A model generated the notes under the pieces. That model searched no databases and was not told the DNA's origin. It saw only the letters and a program-made list of their open reading frames with translations. A program made the translations under genes and the position numbers. 64,000 nucleotides of DNA, taken from positions 4,767,501 to 4,831,500 of the forward strand of contig NZ_NPJZ01000001.1 of assembly GCF_002245895.1 (NCBI RefSeq), in the 5' to 3' direction. Numbering within the stretch: position 1 is the first letter of the stretch; each line of letters begins with the position of its first letter. The stretch is from Rhodococcus sp. OK302. GTDB taxonomy: Bacteria; Actinomycetota; Actinomycetes; Mycobacteriales; Mycobacteriaceae. Below are positions 38,904 through 48,371 of the stretch, piece by piece.

Positions 38904-40399
38904 TCGGACACCTGCTTCTGTGCCAGAACCGCCTCGGCGACCGTCCAGAGACCGATCGACTGAGATGCCTTGACCAACACCAGGTCACCGGGCGCCAGTT
39001 CAGATTCGAGGATCGCCACGGCAGCCGCAGCGTCGGGGACCACTACGGACTCGTCACCCCAGGAACCCTCCATCACAGCACCCTGATTCATCGCGCGAGC
39101 CGTACGCCCGGTCCCGACCACGATCAGCTTGCTGACATCGAGACGCACAGCGAGCCTGCCGATCGCATCGTGTTCGATGACGGATTCGGGTCCGAGTTCC
39201 GCCATTTCGCCGAGCACTGCCCAGCTTCGACGGCCGAAGTGTCGATCCGAGCGTGCCATCGACACCAGTGCCTTGAGCGCAGCGCGCATCGACTCCGGGT
39301 TGGCGTTGTAGCTGTCGTTGATGACGGTGACGCCGTCACTGCGTTCGGTGACCTCCATGCGCCGAGCCGAAGCTGCCTTGGTGTCTTCGAGGATGCGAGC
39401 GATATCCGCGACCGAGACGCCGTTTTCCAGGGCTACCGCCGCAGCAGCGAGTGCATTCCCGACCTGATGTTCACCGTGGACGGCCAGCCGAATTCGCGCC
39501 GAACCCTTGTCCGAATTCAGTGTGAACGTTGCCCGGGCTTGATCGTCGACCGTCACGTCTGTTGCCCGGACGTGGGCACCTTCGGATTGTCCGACCAGCA
39601 CCACACGCGCATCAGTACGGGACGCCATTGCCGCGACCATACGATCATCGGCATTGAGAATGGCGACACCACCCTCAGCAGCCGACGGAAGAGCTTCTAC
39701 CAGTTCGCCTTTCGTGGTCGCGATGGCTTCTCGGGAGCCGAACTCACCGAGGTGCGCAGTGCCCACGTTCAGGACGACACCGATCTTGGGCGGCGCGATC
39801 TGTGCCAATTCCGCGATGTGGCCGATACCGCGGGCCGACATCTCCAGCACCAGAAAGTCTGTCTGCTCGTCGGCACGCAGGGCGGTCCACGGGTGGCCCA
39901 GTTCGTTGTTGAACGAACCCGGCGGTGCAACAACCTCACCGGACCCGCGCAATACTGCGGCAACAAGATCCTTGGTGGATGTTTTCCCGGCGGAACCGGT
40001 GATTCCGACGACGGTCAGCCCGCTGTCGGCCGACAACGTGTCGACGACTGCTCGGGCCAGCAGGCCCAGCGCACGCAGCACCGCTGCACCACTGCCGTCC
40101 TCGTCATGTTCGAGAGCCATCACCGAACTCGGGCCGGTCGACGAGTGTGGTGCCACCACGATTGCCGGCACTCCCACGGGCCGAGCCGCCAACACAGCCA
40201 CTGCACCGGCAGCGACTGCCGCACCCGCATGCTCGTGACCGTCGACGCGGGCTCCTGGCAGCGCCAGGAAGAGTCCACCCGGACCTATTCTGCGAGAATC
40301 GAATTCGACGGTCCCCGTCACGGTCGCCGACGGATCGTCGACGTCGTGCAGGGTTCCTCCGACGATCTCGGCAATCCGAGAGAGCGTCATCGGGATCAT
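38900..40399 (-). CDS. murF: UDP-MurNAc-tripeptide-D-alanyl-D-alanine ligase
   Basis: The 499-residue cytosolic ligase adds D-Ala-D-Ala. The N-terminal domain has [17 protein letters not shown]; the ATP loop is [13 protein letters not shown]; later motif [16 protein letters not shown] 40399 overlaps the murE stop (ATGA); ATG 40390 is an alternative three codons downstream. Confidence 0.96.
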   Translation of the reverse strand: MIPMTLSRIAEIVGGTLHDVDDPSATVTGTVEFDSRRIGPGGLFLALPGARVDGHEHAGAAVAAGAVAVLAARPVGVPAIVVAPHSSTGPSSVMALEHDEDGSGAAVLRALGLLARAVVDTLSADSGLTVVGITGSAGKTSTKDLVAAVLRGSGEVVAPPGSFNNELGHPWTALRADEQTDFLVLEMSARGIGHIAELAQIAPPKIGVVLNVGTAHLGEFGSREAIATTKGELVEALPSAAEGGVAILNADDRMVAAMASRTDARVVLVGQSEGAHVRATDVTVDDQARATFTLNSDKGSARIRLAVHGEHQVGNALAAAAVALENGVSVADIARILEDTKAASARRMEVTERSDGVTVINDSYNANPESMRAALKALVSMARSDRHFGRRSWAVLGEMAELGPESVIEHDAIGRLAVRLDVSKLIVVGTGRTARAMNQGAVMEGSWGDESVVVPDAAAAVAILESELAPGDLVLVKASQSIGLWTVAEAVLAQKQVSE

Positions 40400-42054
40400 T
40401 TCTTGCCTCCATGTGCTGTGTTGACGACGATCCGGTCGATCATCTCGCCCAGCACCTCGCGGTCATCGAAAGGATGCTTGACCCCGTCGATTTCCTGACC
40501 TGTTTCGTGACCTTTGCCGGCCACCAGTACTACGTCGCCGGGCTGTGCCCAACGAACAGCTTGTTCGATCGCCGCGGCGCGATCCCCCACCTCGAGCACC
40601 ACCCCGCGCTCGGATTCCGGAACCGCCAGCGCGCCCGCCATCACTGCAGCGCGAATCGTGGCGGGCACTTCAGTCCTCGGATTGTCATCTGTGACGATCA
40701 GCAGATCACTGCCGCGCGCGCTCGCTTCACCCATCAGTGCTCGCTTGCCGGCATCTCGGTCGCCACCGGCACCGACAACGACCCCGACTCGACCGGAAAC
40801 CTGATTTCGCAGCGTCGCAATGACTGCTTCGAGCGCAGCGGGCTTGTGTGCATAGTCGACGACGGCGAGGAATCCTTGGCCACGATCGATGCGCTGGACG
40901 CGGCCGGGAACATCGACTGCTCCCACTGCCGCTACGGCTGCAGGCAGATCGATATCGGCGGCAACGCAGATAGTCAGAGCGAGGGCAGCATTCGCAACGT
41001 TGTATCGCCCGGGAAGCCGCAACGACACCGGCGACGACTGCCCATCCGGTCCGATCACATCGAAAGTCTGCGAACCGTCGTCGGCAACCTCGACCGATCC
41101 GACATTCCAATCGGCGTCGGACTCGGAAGTCGACACGGTGGTCAGAGAATCAGCGGCGACGAGTTCCGCCATCCGGCGACCCCAGACGTCGTCGACGCAG
41201 ATGACGGAACGGTCGGCCCGAACAGTCGACTCCGGATCGAACAGGCGAGCCTTCGCCGCGAAGTACTCTTCGAAATCTCGGTGAAAATCCAGGTGGTCCT
41301 GTGAAAGATTGGTGAACGCGCCGATATCGAAACGGATACCGTCGACTCGCCCGAGCGAAAGAGCGTGACTCGACACTTCCATCACGACGGTATCGATACC
41401 TTGCTCCGCCATCACTGCGAACAACGCATGCAACTGCGGCGCTTCCGGTGTCGTGAGGGCGCTCGGCACATGGCGCCCGTCGATCCGGGTCTCGATAGTG
41501 CCCACCAAGCCCGGTTTACGTCCGGCGCCGGCCAGTGCAGCTTCGAGCAAATACGACGTCGTGGTCTTGCCTGAGGTCCCGGTGATGCCGATGACCTGCA
41601 TCTTCTCCGACGGTCGGCCGTAAATTTCGGCCGAGATCTCGCCGAGCACGTCACGAGGCTTCGGATGTACCAAAATCCTCACCGGTCGGTCAGTCTTCGG
41701 GACGGATCTGCGAAGCAAACCCAGGCCGGCTTCGTCCGTCAAGATCGCGGCAGCTCCGCGGGCAAGTGCATCGCCGGCGAACTCGGCGCCGTGCGAGCGA
41801 GCACCCGGCAACGCCGCAAACAGATCTCCCGGAACTATTGCCTGCGCCCGCAGATCAACACCGGAGACGACGTCCACTGCCGTCGCGGCGCCCATCCATT
41901 CGACATGAAGCCAGTCGAGGCGGGCCCCGGACAACGCCGCCAGAACCGCGATCTCCGTGTCGATCGGATGAGCTGGTCGGGCACTCTGCGCAGCACCAGG
42001 CAGTGATGATGCGGAAGAATCCGACGACGACGGAGAACTGTTCGGCACTGTCAC
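40396..42054 (-). CDS. murE: UDP-MurNAc-tripeptide synthetase (meso-DAP-adding)
   Basis: The 552-residue cytosolic ligase adds meso-diaminopimelate. ATP loop G-I-T-G-T-S-G-K-T-T-T-S. The D-D-N-P-R motif is the signature of the meso-DAP rather than the lysine enzyme, matching mycolata cell walls. GTG 42054 follows AGGAG at good spacing; another GTG lies two codons on. A Ser/Pro-rich N-terminal extension of about 25 residues precedes the fold. It lies 126 bases after pbpB, a gap longer than elsewhere in this cluster. Confidence 0.95.
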   Translation of the reverse strand: MTVPNSSPSSSDSSASSLPGAAQSARPAHPIDTEIAVLAALSGARLDWLHVEWMGAATAVDVVSGVDLRAQAIVPGDLFAALPGARSHGAEFAGDALARGAAAILTDEAGLGLLRRSVPKTDRPVRILVHPKPRDVLGEISAEIYGRPSEKMQVIGITGTSGKTTTSYLLEAALAGAGRKPGLVGTIETRIDGRHVPSALTTPEAPQLHALFAVMAEQGIDTVVMEVSSHALSLGRVDGIRFDIGAFTNLSQDHLDFHRDFEEYFAAKARLFDPESTVRADRSVICVDDVWGRRMAELVAADSLTTVSTSESDADWNVGSVEVADDGSQTFDVIGPDGQSSPVSLRLPGRYNVANAALALTICVAADIDLPAAVAAVGAVDVPGRVQRIDRGQGFLAVVDYAHKPAALEAVIATLRNQVSGRVGVVVGAGGDRDAGKRALMGEASARGSDLLIVTDDNPRTEVPATIRAAVMAGALAVPESERGVVLEVGDRAAAIEQAVRWAQPGDVVLVAGKGHETGQEIDGVKHPFDDREVLGEMIDRIVVNTAHGGKK

Positions 42055-42180
42055 TCGGCTCCTGGCAATTGTCGTTGGTCGAAAGGCAGTCACAGGATCC
42101 TGAAACAAGAAAACTGCGACGTCTGAGATTACCGTGCGCGGGAACCGACGAAGACCGCGTCGATCATGATTCCCACGCCA

Positions 42181-44097
42181 TCAGTCTGCCTGCAGCACCA
42201 ACTTACGACCCGGATCCGGAGACATCGGAACGCTGTCACGCTGCAGCATCCACGAGGCAATGTTGTGGAACAACGGCGCCGCGGACTGTCCGCCTCCGCC
42301 GTCGACACCCCGAACAGGAGCGTCGAGCATGATTCCGATCACGAAACGCGGATTGTCTGCCGGAGCAATGCCGGCAAAGGTGATCCAGTAGTTGGAGTTG
42401 GAGTAGCACTTACACGCCGGATCAATCTGCTGGGCGGTGCCGGTCTTGCCGCTGACCTGGTAACCCTCGACGCCGGCGGCCACACCCGTGCCGCGCTGAT
42501 TTCCGGTGTCGTCCTGAGTCACCGAGCGGAACATGTCACGTACCGTTGCCGCTGTTTCCGGACTGACCACCTCGATACCCTCGGGTTGCGGCAGCTCGGT
42601 TCGCACCCCCGTCGAGTCCACCGTGGATTTTACGATGCGCGGCGGAATCCGCACTCCGTCGTTGGCGATTGCCTGATAAATACCAGTCATCTGCAGCAAC
42701 GTCATCGACAAACCCTGGCCGATAGGGAGGTTGGCGAAGGTACCACCGGACCACTGGTCGCGATCGGGCAAAAGGCCGGCACTCTCGTCGGGAAGCCCGA
42801 CCTCGGTGCGCTGGCCCAGACCGAACTTGTCGAGCATGTCGGCAAAGCGATCCTCGCCGACGCGTTGCGCCAGCATCAAAGTTCCGACGTTGGAAGACTT
42901 TCCGAACACACCGGTGGACGTATAGGGAGCAACACCGTGATCCCACGCGTCCTTGACTGTGGCACCGGACATTGTAATGCTGCCCGGAACCTGCAGAACC
43001 TCGTCCGGTGTGGTCAGTCCGTTCTCGATGGCCGCGGCCGCCGTGATGATCTTGTTCACAGAGCCGGGTTCGAAGGGACTTGTGACCGACAGATTGCCCG
43101 TCTCGACCGACCGCAGATTGTTTTCGAGACCGATCCCGGGGTTGAACGTGTTGTCGTTGGCCATCGCCAGAACTTGGCTGGTCGCAGAGTCGAGAACCAC
43201 GACCGACACGTTCTTCGCGCCGGACTTGTCCTTCGCGATCTGTGCCTGCTGCTGCACGAAGAACTGCAAATCGGAATCGATCGTGAGCTCAACCCCCGAG
43301 CCGTTGACGGCGGGCTGCTTGTCCCGCCAACTGCCTGGAATCACTGCGCCGTCGCTGCCGCGGTCGTACGTCTGGGAACCGTCGATACCGGCCAGCGTCG
43401 AATCCATCGAGGACTCGAGCCCCAGAAGTCCGTGCCCGTCCCACCCCGTTGCACCGACCATGTTGGCTGCCAAGGACCCACCCGGGTACTCACGTATGTC
43501 CTGGCGTTCGACGCCTACCTCACGAAAGCTGGACGAAATCTCCGCTGCCACAGCAGGATCGACGCTTCGCGCCAGATAGACAAAAGTCTCGTCGCTGTTC
43601 ATCTTCGCGAGGACTTCTTTTTCCGGAGCGGCATCGCCCAACTTCGCGTGAACTCCGGCGGCGATCTCGGCAATGCGATCCGCTACCTCGGGTGCCTGCT
43701 TGTCGACTTCGACGCCCGCTTCGATGCTCTTGGCCCGAGCGTCTTCCAACTCTGCACGTACCGCTTTCGGTTGGAACGTAAGAGCTTTCGCTTCCATGGT
43801 AAATGCGAGGGGGTTGCCGTTGCGGTCGGTGATCGATCCCCGCACCGCCGGATCCACCTGGGTTGTAGCCCTCTGGTTTGCCGCCTCGGCAGCCAGACTC
43901 GGCGCGTCGACGCCCTGAATCCACAAGAGCTGCAACGCCGCAACCGCAAGCGCGCCACACATCGTGATGCGCCCGACTCGCTGGCGAAACGGGAAGGCGG
44001 AAGTCTTGGACGCGCGTGCACGCTTCCGGTTCACCGGCGCGGCAGGACGCCTACCCGAATCTCGCCGAGGGCCGTCGTACTCGGAGTTGCGATTCAC
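42181..44097 (-). CDS. pbpB: Septal transpeptidase PbpB (FtsI, class B PBP)
   Basis: The 638-residue penicillin-binding protein crosslinks septal peptidoglycan with FtsW. A basic N-terminus, one membrane helix (about 44-62), the class B pedestal domain (R-G-S-I-T-D-R-N-G at 87-95), then the transpeptidase: nucleophile S346-V-N-K, S401-S-N and K551-T-G. A Cys pair (A-C-K-C) lies near 562. GTG 44097 overlaps the ftsL stop (GTGA). Confidence 0.96.
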   Translation of the reverse strand: MNRNSEYDGPRRDSGRRPAAPVNRKRARASKTSAFPFRQRVGRITMCGALAVAALQLLWIQGVDAPSLAAEAANQRATTQVDPAVRGSITDRNGNPLAFTMEAKALTFQPKAVRAELEDARAKSIEAGVEVDKQAPEVADRIAEIAAGVHAKLGDAAPEKEVLAKMNSDETFVYLARSVDPAVAAEISSSFREVGVERQDIREYPGGSLAANMVGATGWDGHGLLGLESSMDSTLAGIDGSQTYDRGSDGAVIPGSWRDKQPAVNGSGVELTIDSDLQFFVQQQAQIAKDKSGAKNVSVVVLDSATSQVLAMANDNTFNPGIGLENNLRSVETGNLSVTSPFEPGSVNKIITAAAAIENGLTTPDEVLQVPGSITMSGATVKDAWDHGVAPYTSTGVFGKSSNVGTLMLAQRVGEDRFADMLDKFGLGQRTEVGLPDESAGLLPDRDQWSGGTFANLPIGQGLSMTLLQMTGIYQAIANDGVRIPPRIVKSTVDSTGVRTELPQPEGIEVVSPETAATVRDMFRSVTQDDTGNQRGTGVAAGVEGYQVSGKTGTAQQIDPACKCYSNSNYWITFAGIAPADNPRFVIGIMLDAPVRGVDGGGGQSAAPLFHNIASWMLQRDSVPMSPDPGRKLVLQAD

Positions 44098-44798
44098 CGA
44101 CGATCCTCGGTCGGTGTCGGCACCGCCGCCGATGTCGGCAGCGCCGGCGCAGAGGTCACCGCAACCAATTGCTCACCGTGAGCGAGGTTTTGCGGGTTGT
44201 TGGGCACGCCGGGTGTCGCGGCGGGTGGGACTGGCACCGTTGTTTTCGGCACAGTTGTTCTCGGAACCGTTGTCGGAGCTCCGGACGTCCTCGGAACCAC
44301 AGGTGCCGGGACGGGAGCGTCGAGGGGCGGCATCGGCGCCGCGCTTGCCGGCGCCGGTGTACCGACAACTTCGACGGTTCCGTCCGGATGCACAACGAGC
44401 CGAGCCGGATCCTTTGCCGGGACCATTCCGAGAGCATTTGCCGCGTTGGCAAGCTCCGGCGCCGAATTACGCGATTGGTAGTCCCGCTCGAGAGCCGCCT
44501 TCTGCTCCACCAAAGACTGATTGAATGCGCGGGCATCGCTCAGCTGATAGGAGTCTTCGGCGGACCTGGTTGTCAGGAGCAGCGTCACTGCGAGGCCGAT
44601 CGAGAACAATCCGATGATGGAGGCAACAAACGGAATTCGTGCTTTGAACTCTCCCGTGCGAGAGGTCGAAAACCCGGATTCGCTACCCGTCGACGTACGT
44701 CCGACCGTACGGGCCATTCGCTTGTCGTAGGCACGCTGCGCTGCACCGGAACGGCGCTTCTGCGAAGAATCGTCCCCACTGATTCCCTGCGTCGTCAT
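44094..44798 (-). CDS. ftsL: FtsL-like division protein
   Basis: A 234-residue bitopic membrane protein: basic cytoplasmic part (about 1-55), one helix ([17 protein letters not shown]), a short coiled coil ([13 protein letters not shown]), then an unusually long Pro/Thr/Val-rich tail of about 100 residues. Position between rsmH and pbpB identifies it as the FtsL equivalent (Rv2164c). ATG 44798 overlaps the rsmH stop. The tail is low-complexity and likely extended in the cell wall. Confidence 0.88.
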   Translation of the reverse strand: MTTQGISGDDSSQKRRSGAAQRAYDKRMARTVGRTSTGSESGFSTSRTGEFKARIPFVASIIGLFSIGLAVTLLLTTRSAEDSYQLSDARAFNQSLVEQKAALERDYQSRNSAPELANAANALGMVPAKDPARLVVHPDGTVEVVGTPAPASAAPMPPLDAPVPAPVVPRTSGAPTTVPRTTVPKTTVPVPPAATPGVPNNPQNLAHGEQLVAVTSAPALPTSAAVPTPTEDRR

Positions 44799-45808
44799 GC
44801 CCGCCTCCTGGCAATACGCTCGGCTGCTCGCAATCGAACCGGTGCCGATCGCGGGTTCTCTTCGATTTCCTGCTCCGACGCTCGCTCAGCACCGCGGGTG
44901 AGGATTTTGAACTCGGGCCCCATCCCGGGAAGCTCGACCGGAAGCCCCTCGGGGCTGGTCGACTTGGAGCGTGGAACCAACTCCGCCTTGACAACTCGAT
45001 CCTCGAGCGACTGATACGACATGAAGACCACGCGGCCGCCGACAGCCAGAGCTTCCAGACCAGCGGGCACTGCCGCGCGCAAAGAATCCAACTCGGCGTT
45101 GACCTCGATCCGCAGAGCTTGGAACGTGCGCTTGGCGGGATGCCCACCGGTACGACGGGTGGCTGCGGGAATTGCCCGATACAACAACTCGACCAGAGCC
45201 GCACTGGTTGTGAACGGTTCCTTCTCGCGCTGCCGAAGTACCTCGGAGGCAATCTTGCCTGCGAAACGTTCTTCGCCGTACGTACTCAGGATTCGAGCGA
45301 GATCACCATGACTGTAAGTGTTGAGAACCTCGGCCGCGGTGAGCCCGACTGTTTGGTCCATCCGCATGTCCAACGGCGCATCGATGGAGTAGGCGAACCC
45401 TCGATCGGCCTCGTCCAACTGCATGGAAGACACGCCGAGGTCGAAGAGGATCGCGTGTACCGACTCGGTGGTGGGAAGGCCCGCCTCTTCGAGTGCGTCT
45501 TCGATTCCGTCATAGGTGGTGTGCACGAACGTGGTTCGATCCGCAAAGGGCGCAAGTCGCTCGGAGGCGATCCGCAGCGCGTTGGTATCGCGATCGAGAC
45601 CGATCAGGTGGAGTCCGGGGTACTTACCGAGAAAGAACTCGGAGTGTCCACCGAGACCGAGTGTCGCGTCGATCATGACCGCGCCGGCGCCGCCGTCACC
45701 GACAGCGGTGATGGCGGGACCGAGAAGGTCGTCAGCGCGATGCAACAGAACAGGAACGTGCGCGAAGCCGTCGGCGTCCGAGGGTTCGTTCACCTCGCGA
45801 TCAACCAT
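44795..45808 (-). CDS. rsmH: 16S rRNA m4C1402 methyltransferase
   Basis: A 337-residue SAM-dependent methyltransferase (MraW) that methylates N4 of C1402 in 16S rRNA. H-V-P-V-L-L near the start, SAM site [28 protein letters not shown] and a late [12 protein letters not shown] 45808 has GGAGC five bases upstream; ATG 45832 would add eight residues with a weaker site. Second gene of the dcw cluster after mraZ. Confidence 0.95.
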   Translation of the reverse strand: MVDREVNEPSDADGFAHVPVLLHRADDLLGPAITAVGDGGAGAVMIDATLGLGGHSEFFLGKYPGLHLIGLDRDTNALRIASERLAPFADRTTFVHTTYDGIEDALEEAGLPTTESVHAILFDLGVSSMQLDEADRGFAYSIDAPLDMRMDQTVGLTAAEVLNTYSHGDLARILSTYGEERFAGKIASEVLRQREKEPFTTSAALVELLYRAIPAATRRTGGHPAKRTFQALRIEVNAELDSLRAAVPAGLEALAVGGRVVFMSYQSLEDRVVKAELVPRSKSTSPEGLPVELPGMGPEFKILTRGAERASEQEIEENPRSAPVRLRAAERIARRRA

Positions 45809-45968
45809 GTTTGCTCCGGCTCCTACTTTCATGATTCCGATGAAGAATGACTATTCGAACCAGCGAATGCTTCGAGGTCCCTGCCCGAAGTAGAACCTGG
45901 CGCTGGGGAAGTGCGTCAGGGTCTTTCCGGGCAGAGGCCTCGCGGCATTCGCCGTGAACTATCCGCCG

Positions 45969-46400
45969 CTAGACGATCTCACTGAGAGATTCGCCGTTTG
46001 CCTGCGAATAGTCCTCTTCGTTGTCTCCGAGATACCTCTCCCAGGCTGCAAGATCCCAGATTTCGAGGTAGTCGACAGAGCCGGTCACTACACATTCCTT
46101 GGAAAGGTTTGCGTAACGCCGATGATCAGCCGAGAGGGTGATTCGCCCCTGGGCATCGGCGTGCTGTTCATCTGTCCCAGCTGCGAGAGCGCGAACATAC
46201 GCCCGTGCTGCTGGATCATTGCGTGGAGCTGCCGCTGCTTTGCGGGCAAGCTTGACGAACTCGTCCCGAGGATAGACAGCAAGGCTGTGATCCTGACTTT
46301 TGGTGATCATCAACCCTCCTGACAACTCTTCACGGAACTTTGCCGGCAAGGTGAGCCGACCTTTGTCATCGAGCTTCGGCGTGAAGGTACCGAGAAACAC
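45969..46400 (-). CDS. mraZ: Transcriptional regulator MraZ
   Basis: A 143-residue protein with two AbrB-like double-psi barrels; in other bacteria MraZ forms rings and represses its own dcw operon. Each half has a DNA-binding loop: [12 protein letters not shown] and [12 protein letters not shown] 46400 follows GGGAGG and gives the usual family length. The upstream region carries three TGGGN repeats at ten-base spacing, the known MraZ site pattern, so autoregulation is likely. Confidence 0.96.
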   Translation of the reverse strand: MFLGTFTPKLDDKGRLTLPAKFREELSGGLMITKSQDHSLAVYPRDEFVKLARKAAAAPRNDPAARAYVRALAAGTDEQHADAQGRITLSADHRRYANLSKECVVTGSVDYLEIWDLAAWERYLGDNEEDYSQANGESLSEIV

Positions 46401-46449
46401 TCGACACCTCCCGATTGGGCGAATTGTGGTCCCAAAGCTCTCCGCCCGC

Positions 46450-46474
46450 ACCCACAGTACCCCACTTTCCCCCA
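46450..46474 (-). promoter_or_regulatory. MraZ operator: three TGGGN repeats
   Basis: On the minus strand TGGGG (46470-46474), TGGGG (46460-46464) and TGGGT (46450-46454) are separated by exactly five bases each. That is the TGGGN-N5-TGGGN-N5-TGGGN pattern shown to bind MraZ in E. coli. It lies 50-74 bases upstream of the mraZ start. Confidence 0.8.
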
Positions 46475-46537
46475 CGCACAAGGAGCAAACGGGCATCCAA
46501 GAGTCCGATTTGCTGAGTAATAGCAGTTCAAAGCAGG

Positions 46538-46552
46538 TGGGGGAAGCTGGGG
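46538..46552 (+). promoter_or_regulatory. Second pair of TGGGG repeats, opposite strand
   Basis: On the plus strand TGGGG at 46538-46542 and 46548-46552 are again separated by five bases. They face the triple repeat 64 bases away and might let MraZ bridge the promoter. With only two copies this could be chance. The rest of 46401-46896 holds the mraZ promoter and the terminator below; no gene was found there. Confidence 0.4.
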
Positions 46553-46744
46553 AATATTGCGAGAAGTGGTACGAGCCACACGTCCGCAGATCACAACAGC
46601 CGAGCCTTGTAAACCCTCAAATTGGACAAAAGCCCAGCTCAGAATACGGAATTACCTACCAATGCCACCCGGGCTCGAACATGCTTCCATTTCCTTCCTT
46701 ACCAGGGGAGGAAAGTGGAGGAGGACCAACGTCCTGTAAATGCA

Positions 46745-46779
46745 AGGACGGTCGGCAACCAAAGGTTGCCGACCGTCCT
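46745..46779. terminator. Strong terminator hairpin
   Basis: A perfect 16-bp stem (46745-46760 with 46764-46779) with an AAA loop, about 120 bases beyond the end of the DUF3040 gene and upstream of mraZ. It likely insulates the dcw cluster from upstream transcription. Confidence 0.8.
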
Positions 46780-46896
46780 GAAACGTTCGAACATGTCGCC
46801 TGCCAGAGTCATCAACTACTCAGATCACGCGACCGCTGAAGGACTCCCCCGCTGACCCAGCGAGCAGGGCAATCGACGGACATATCTGCTTGCGAG

Positions 46897-47352
46897 CTAC
46901 TCCTGCTCGAACCTACGACGGAATCGATCTTCCATGCGAGAAGAGAATCCACCGCCTGACCTTCGTCCGCGTGAGTGCCCTCGACCGCCGCTCGGCCCAC
47001 CAGCACCCGGAGGTCCGGACTGAGTATCGCTGCCGTGAGTAGCACCATTGGCAGTTTGCGTTCCTGTTGTACGTCGACCGCCACCCCACAGGAGCAGGAT
47101 GCCGGCACCGAACATGAACAGGAACCCGACCAAACTGATTATCGGAAAACCGCCCGGTTTGAACGGGAGTGCGACTCCCGCAATCAACAGGACCAGACCC
47201 AGCACTAATAGAGCTGCCGCCTGGAAACGCCGCCGACTAGACGGCGCCCGCATACGGCCACCCCGCACATTGGAGGCGAACTTGGGGTCTTCGGCATAGA
47301 GAGCGCTCTCGATCTGATCGAGCATGCGCTGCTCGTGCTCGGAGAGTGGCAC
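46897..47352 (-). CDS. DUF3040-family membrane protein
   Basis: A 151-residue protein of the actinobacterial DUF3040 family. The N-terminal motif P-L-S-E-H-E-Q-R-M-L-D-Q-I-E is followed by two membrane helices (about 44-64 and 69-90), then a Gly/Arg-rich tail. GTG 47352 has GGGAGG upstream. Same place as Rv2169c in M. tuberculosis, next to mraZ. The function is unknown. Confidence 0.88.
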   Translation of the reverse strand: MPLSEHEQRMLDQIESALYAEDPKFASNVRGGRMRAPSSRRRFQAAALLVLGLVLLIAGVALPFKPGGFPIISLVGFLFMFGAGILLLWGGGRRTTGTQTANGATHGSDTQSGPPGAGGPSGGRGHSRGRRSGGGFSSRMEDRFRRRFEQE

Positions 47353-47589
47353 GGTACCTCCCCCGGCACTGGAAGTTTGGCAACCACCTCACGGTGTGAG
47401 GCGGCGGGTAATCAACGTGAACGACTACCTGTTTTTATAATACGAGTAGTTTAGGTCCCGGACCACCAACTCCACGTACAAGTTCCGCCACAAGCGTACG
47501 TATTCGTGTCGACGACCGGTAAATCGGCTCCGATCCGGCCCTGCAACCTGCAATTTCTGCAAATTCGGACTTCTCAGGCGCAGTAAATC

Positions 47590-48156
47590 TCAGGACGCTC
47601 TCAGATCGATTCGAAGCGCCTGCCCGATGTATTCCTCGACTGCAGTCAAAAATCGGCCGACTTCGACAACAAATGCATCCGCATCGGCATCACTGATCTC
47701 GACACGAAGTCCCGTCTCGACCGCCGCCCTCGCATCCGACCATCCCGCAAAATATCGCGACCAGGCACCGAATGTAGGTGCCGCAGAATCCAGGAGCGCC
47801 CAGGCGTTGCCGCTTCGCTTGCGTCGCGACCCTGTCCCGACCACACCGACGGCCAACACCGCACCGGCACCTCGCAGCGCCGCCAGGTAGCCGCATCGGA
47901 AACGGTCCGCAGCGTCGCCGGCGCCGGCGGATTCGGCCAGCAATGCGTCGGCCTTCCCCACTAGATTCCATGCGAATCCGCCACTGGGCCGATCTCCGGA
48001 ACCCTTCACTTCGGAGGAACCCACCGAGTGTTCGGGCAGTTTTGCGGTTCCCGAAGTTGCCGGAAGTCTGGACACCGCTGACACCGACGGACTCGACAAT
48101 TCCGCGGGCAAGATTCGTTCAGACTTTGCTCGTTCGGACTTCACTCGTTCAGACAT
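47590..48156 (-). CDS. SAV_6107-family HEPN-domain protein
   Basis: A 188-residue mostly helical protein. After a Ser-rich N-terminus of about 60 residues, the C-terminal two thirds (W-N-L-V-G-K-A-D-A-L-L-A-E; F-R-C-G-Y-L-A-A-L-R-G-A-G; W-A-L-L-D) match the actinobacterial SAV_6107 HEPN-like family. ATG 48156 has GGGAGG at good spacing; an upstream GTG at 48186 is less likely. It diverges from the GNAT/carotenoid operon. HEPN domains can be RNases or nucleotide-binding scaffolds, but a clear R-x4-6-H catalytic motif was not seen. Confidence 0.75.
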   Translation of the reverse strand: MSERVKSERAKSERILPAELSSPSVSAVSRLPATSGTAKLPEHSVGSSEVKGSGDRPSGGFAWNLVGKADALLAESAGAGDAADRFRCGYLAALRGAGAVLAVGVVGTGSRRKRSGNAWALLDSAAPTFGAWSRYFAGWSDARAAVETGLRVEISDADADAFVVEVGRFLTAVEEYIGQALRIDLRAS

Positions 48157-48208
48157 CCGGGCACCTCCCGTGACGTAGGGATTCACTCCAAGAAAAACAG
48201 AATCCGAC

Positions 48209-48248
48209 GATGTGGTGATGCCCGCTTCCCTTCGGGCATCCCCACATC
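48209..48248. promoter_or_regulatory. Strong inverted repeat in divergent region
   Basis: A 16-bp stem with one mismatch, 48209-48224 with 48233-48248, around an eight-base loop. It lies 53-92 bases upstream of the HEPN-family gene and about 60 bases before the SOS box. Its place between divergent genes argues for an operator or leader structure rather than a terminator. Confidence 0.5.
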
Positions 48249-48309
48249 ACCGCGAACCTCGCGAGCGGACCGAAACCGACGATTGCCCGCCAGTTCCAGA
48301 TCACTCACA

Positions 48310-48325
48310 TCGAACATTCGTTCGA
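48310..48325. promoter_or_regulatory. LexA (SOS) box
   Basis: TCGAAC-ATTC-GTTCGA is a perfect match to the actinobacterial/Gram-positive LexA site (TCGAAC-N4-GTTCGA). Ten bases further a -10-like TATAAC (48335-48340) follows, so the box covers the expected -35 region of the promoter for the GTG at 48372. LexA binding there would repress the GNAT-carotenoid operon until DNA damage. Control of the divergent HEPN gene is also possible. Confidence 0.8.
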
Positions 48326-48371
48326 CCTATTCAATATAACTGCACCCACCGACAAGTCGTCAAGAGAAGAG

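Noticed and set aside
42166..44181. A 671-codon plus-strand frame opposite pbpB.
   Set aside because: It is a shadow of pbpB, with no domain or start signal.
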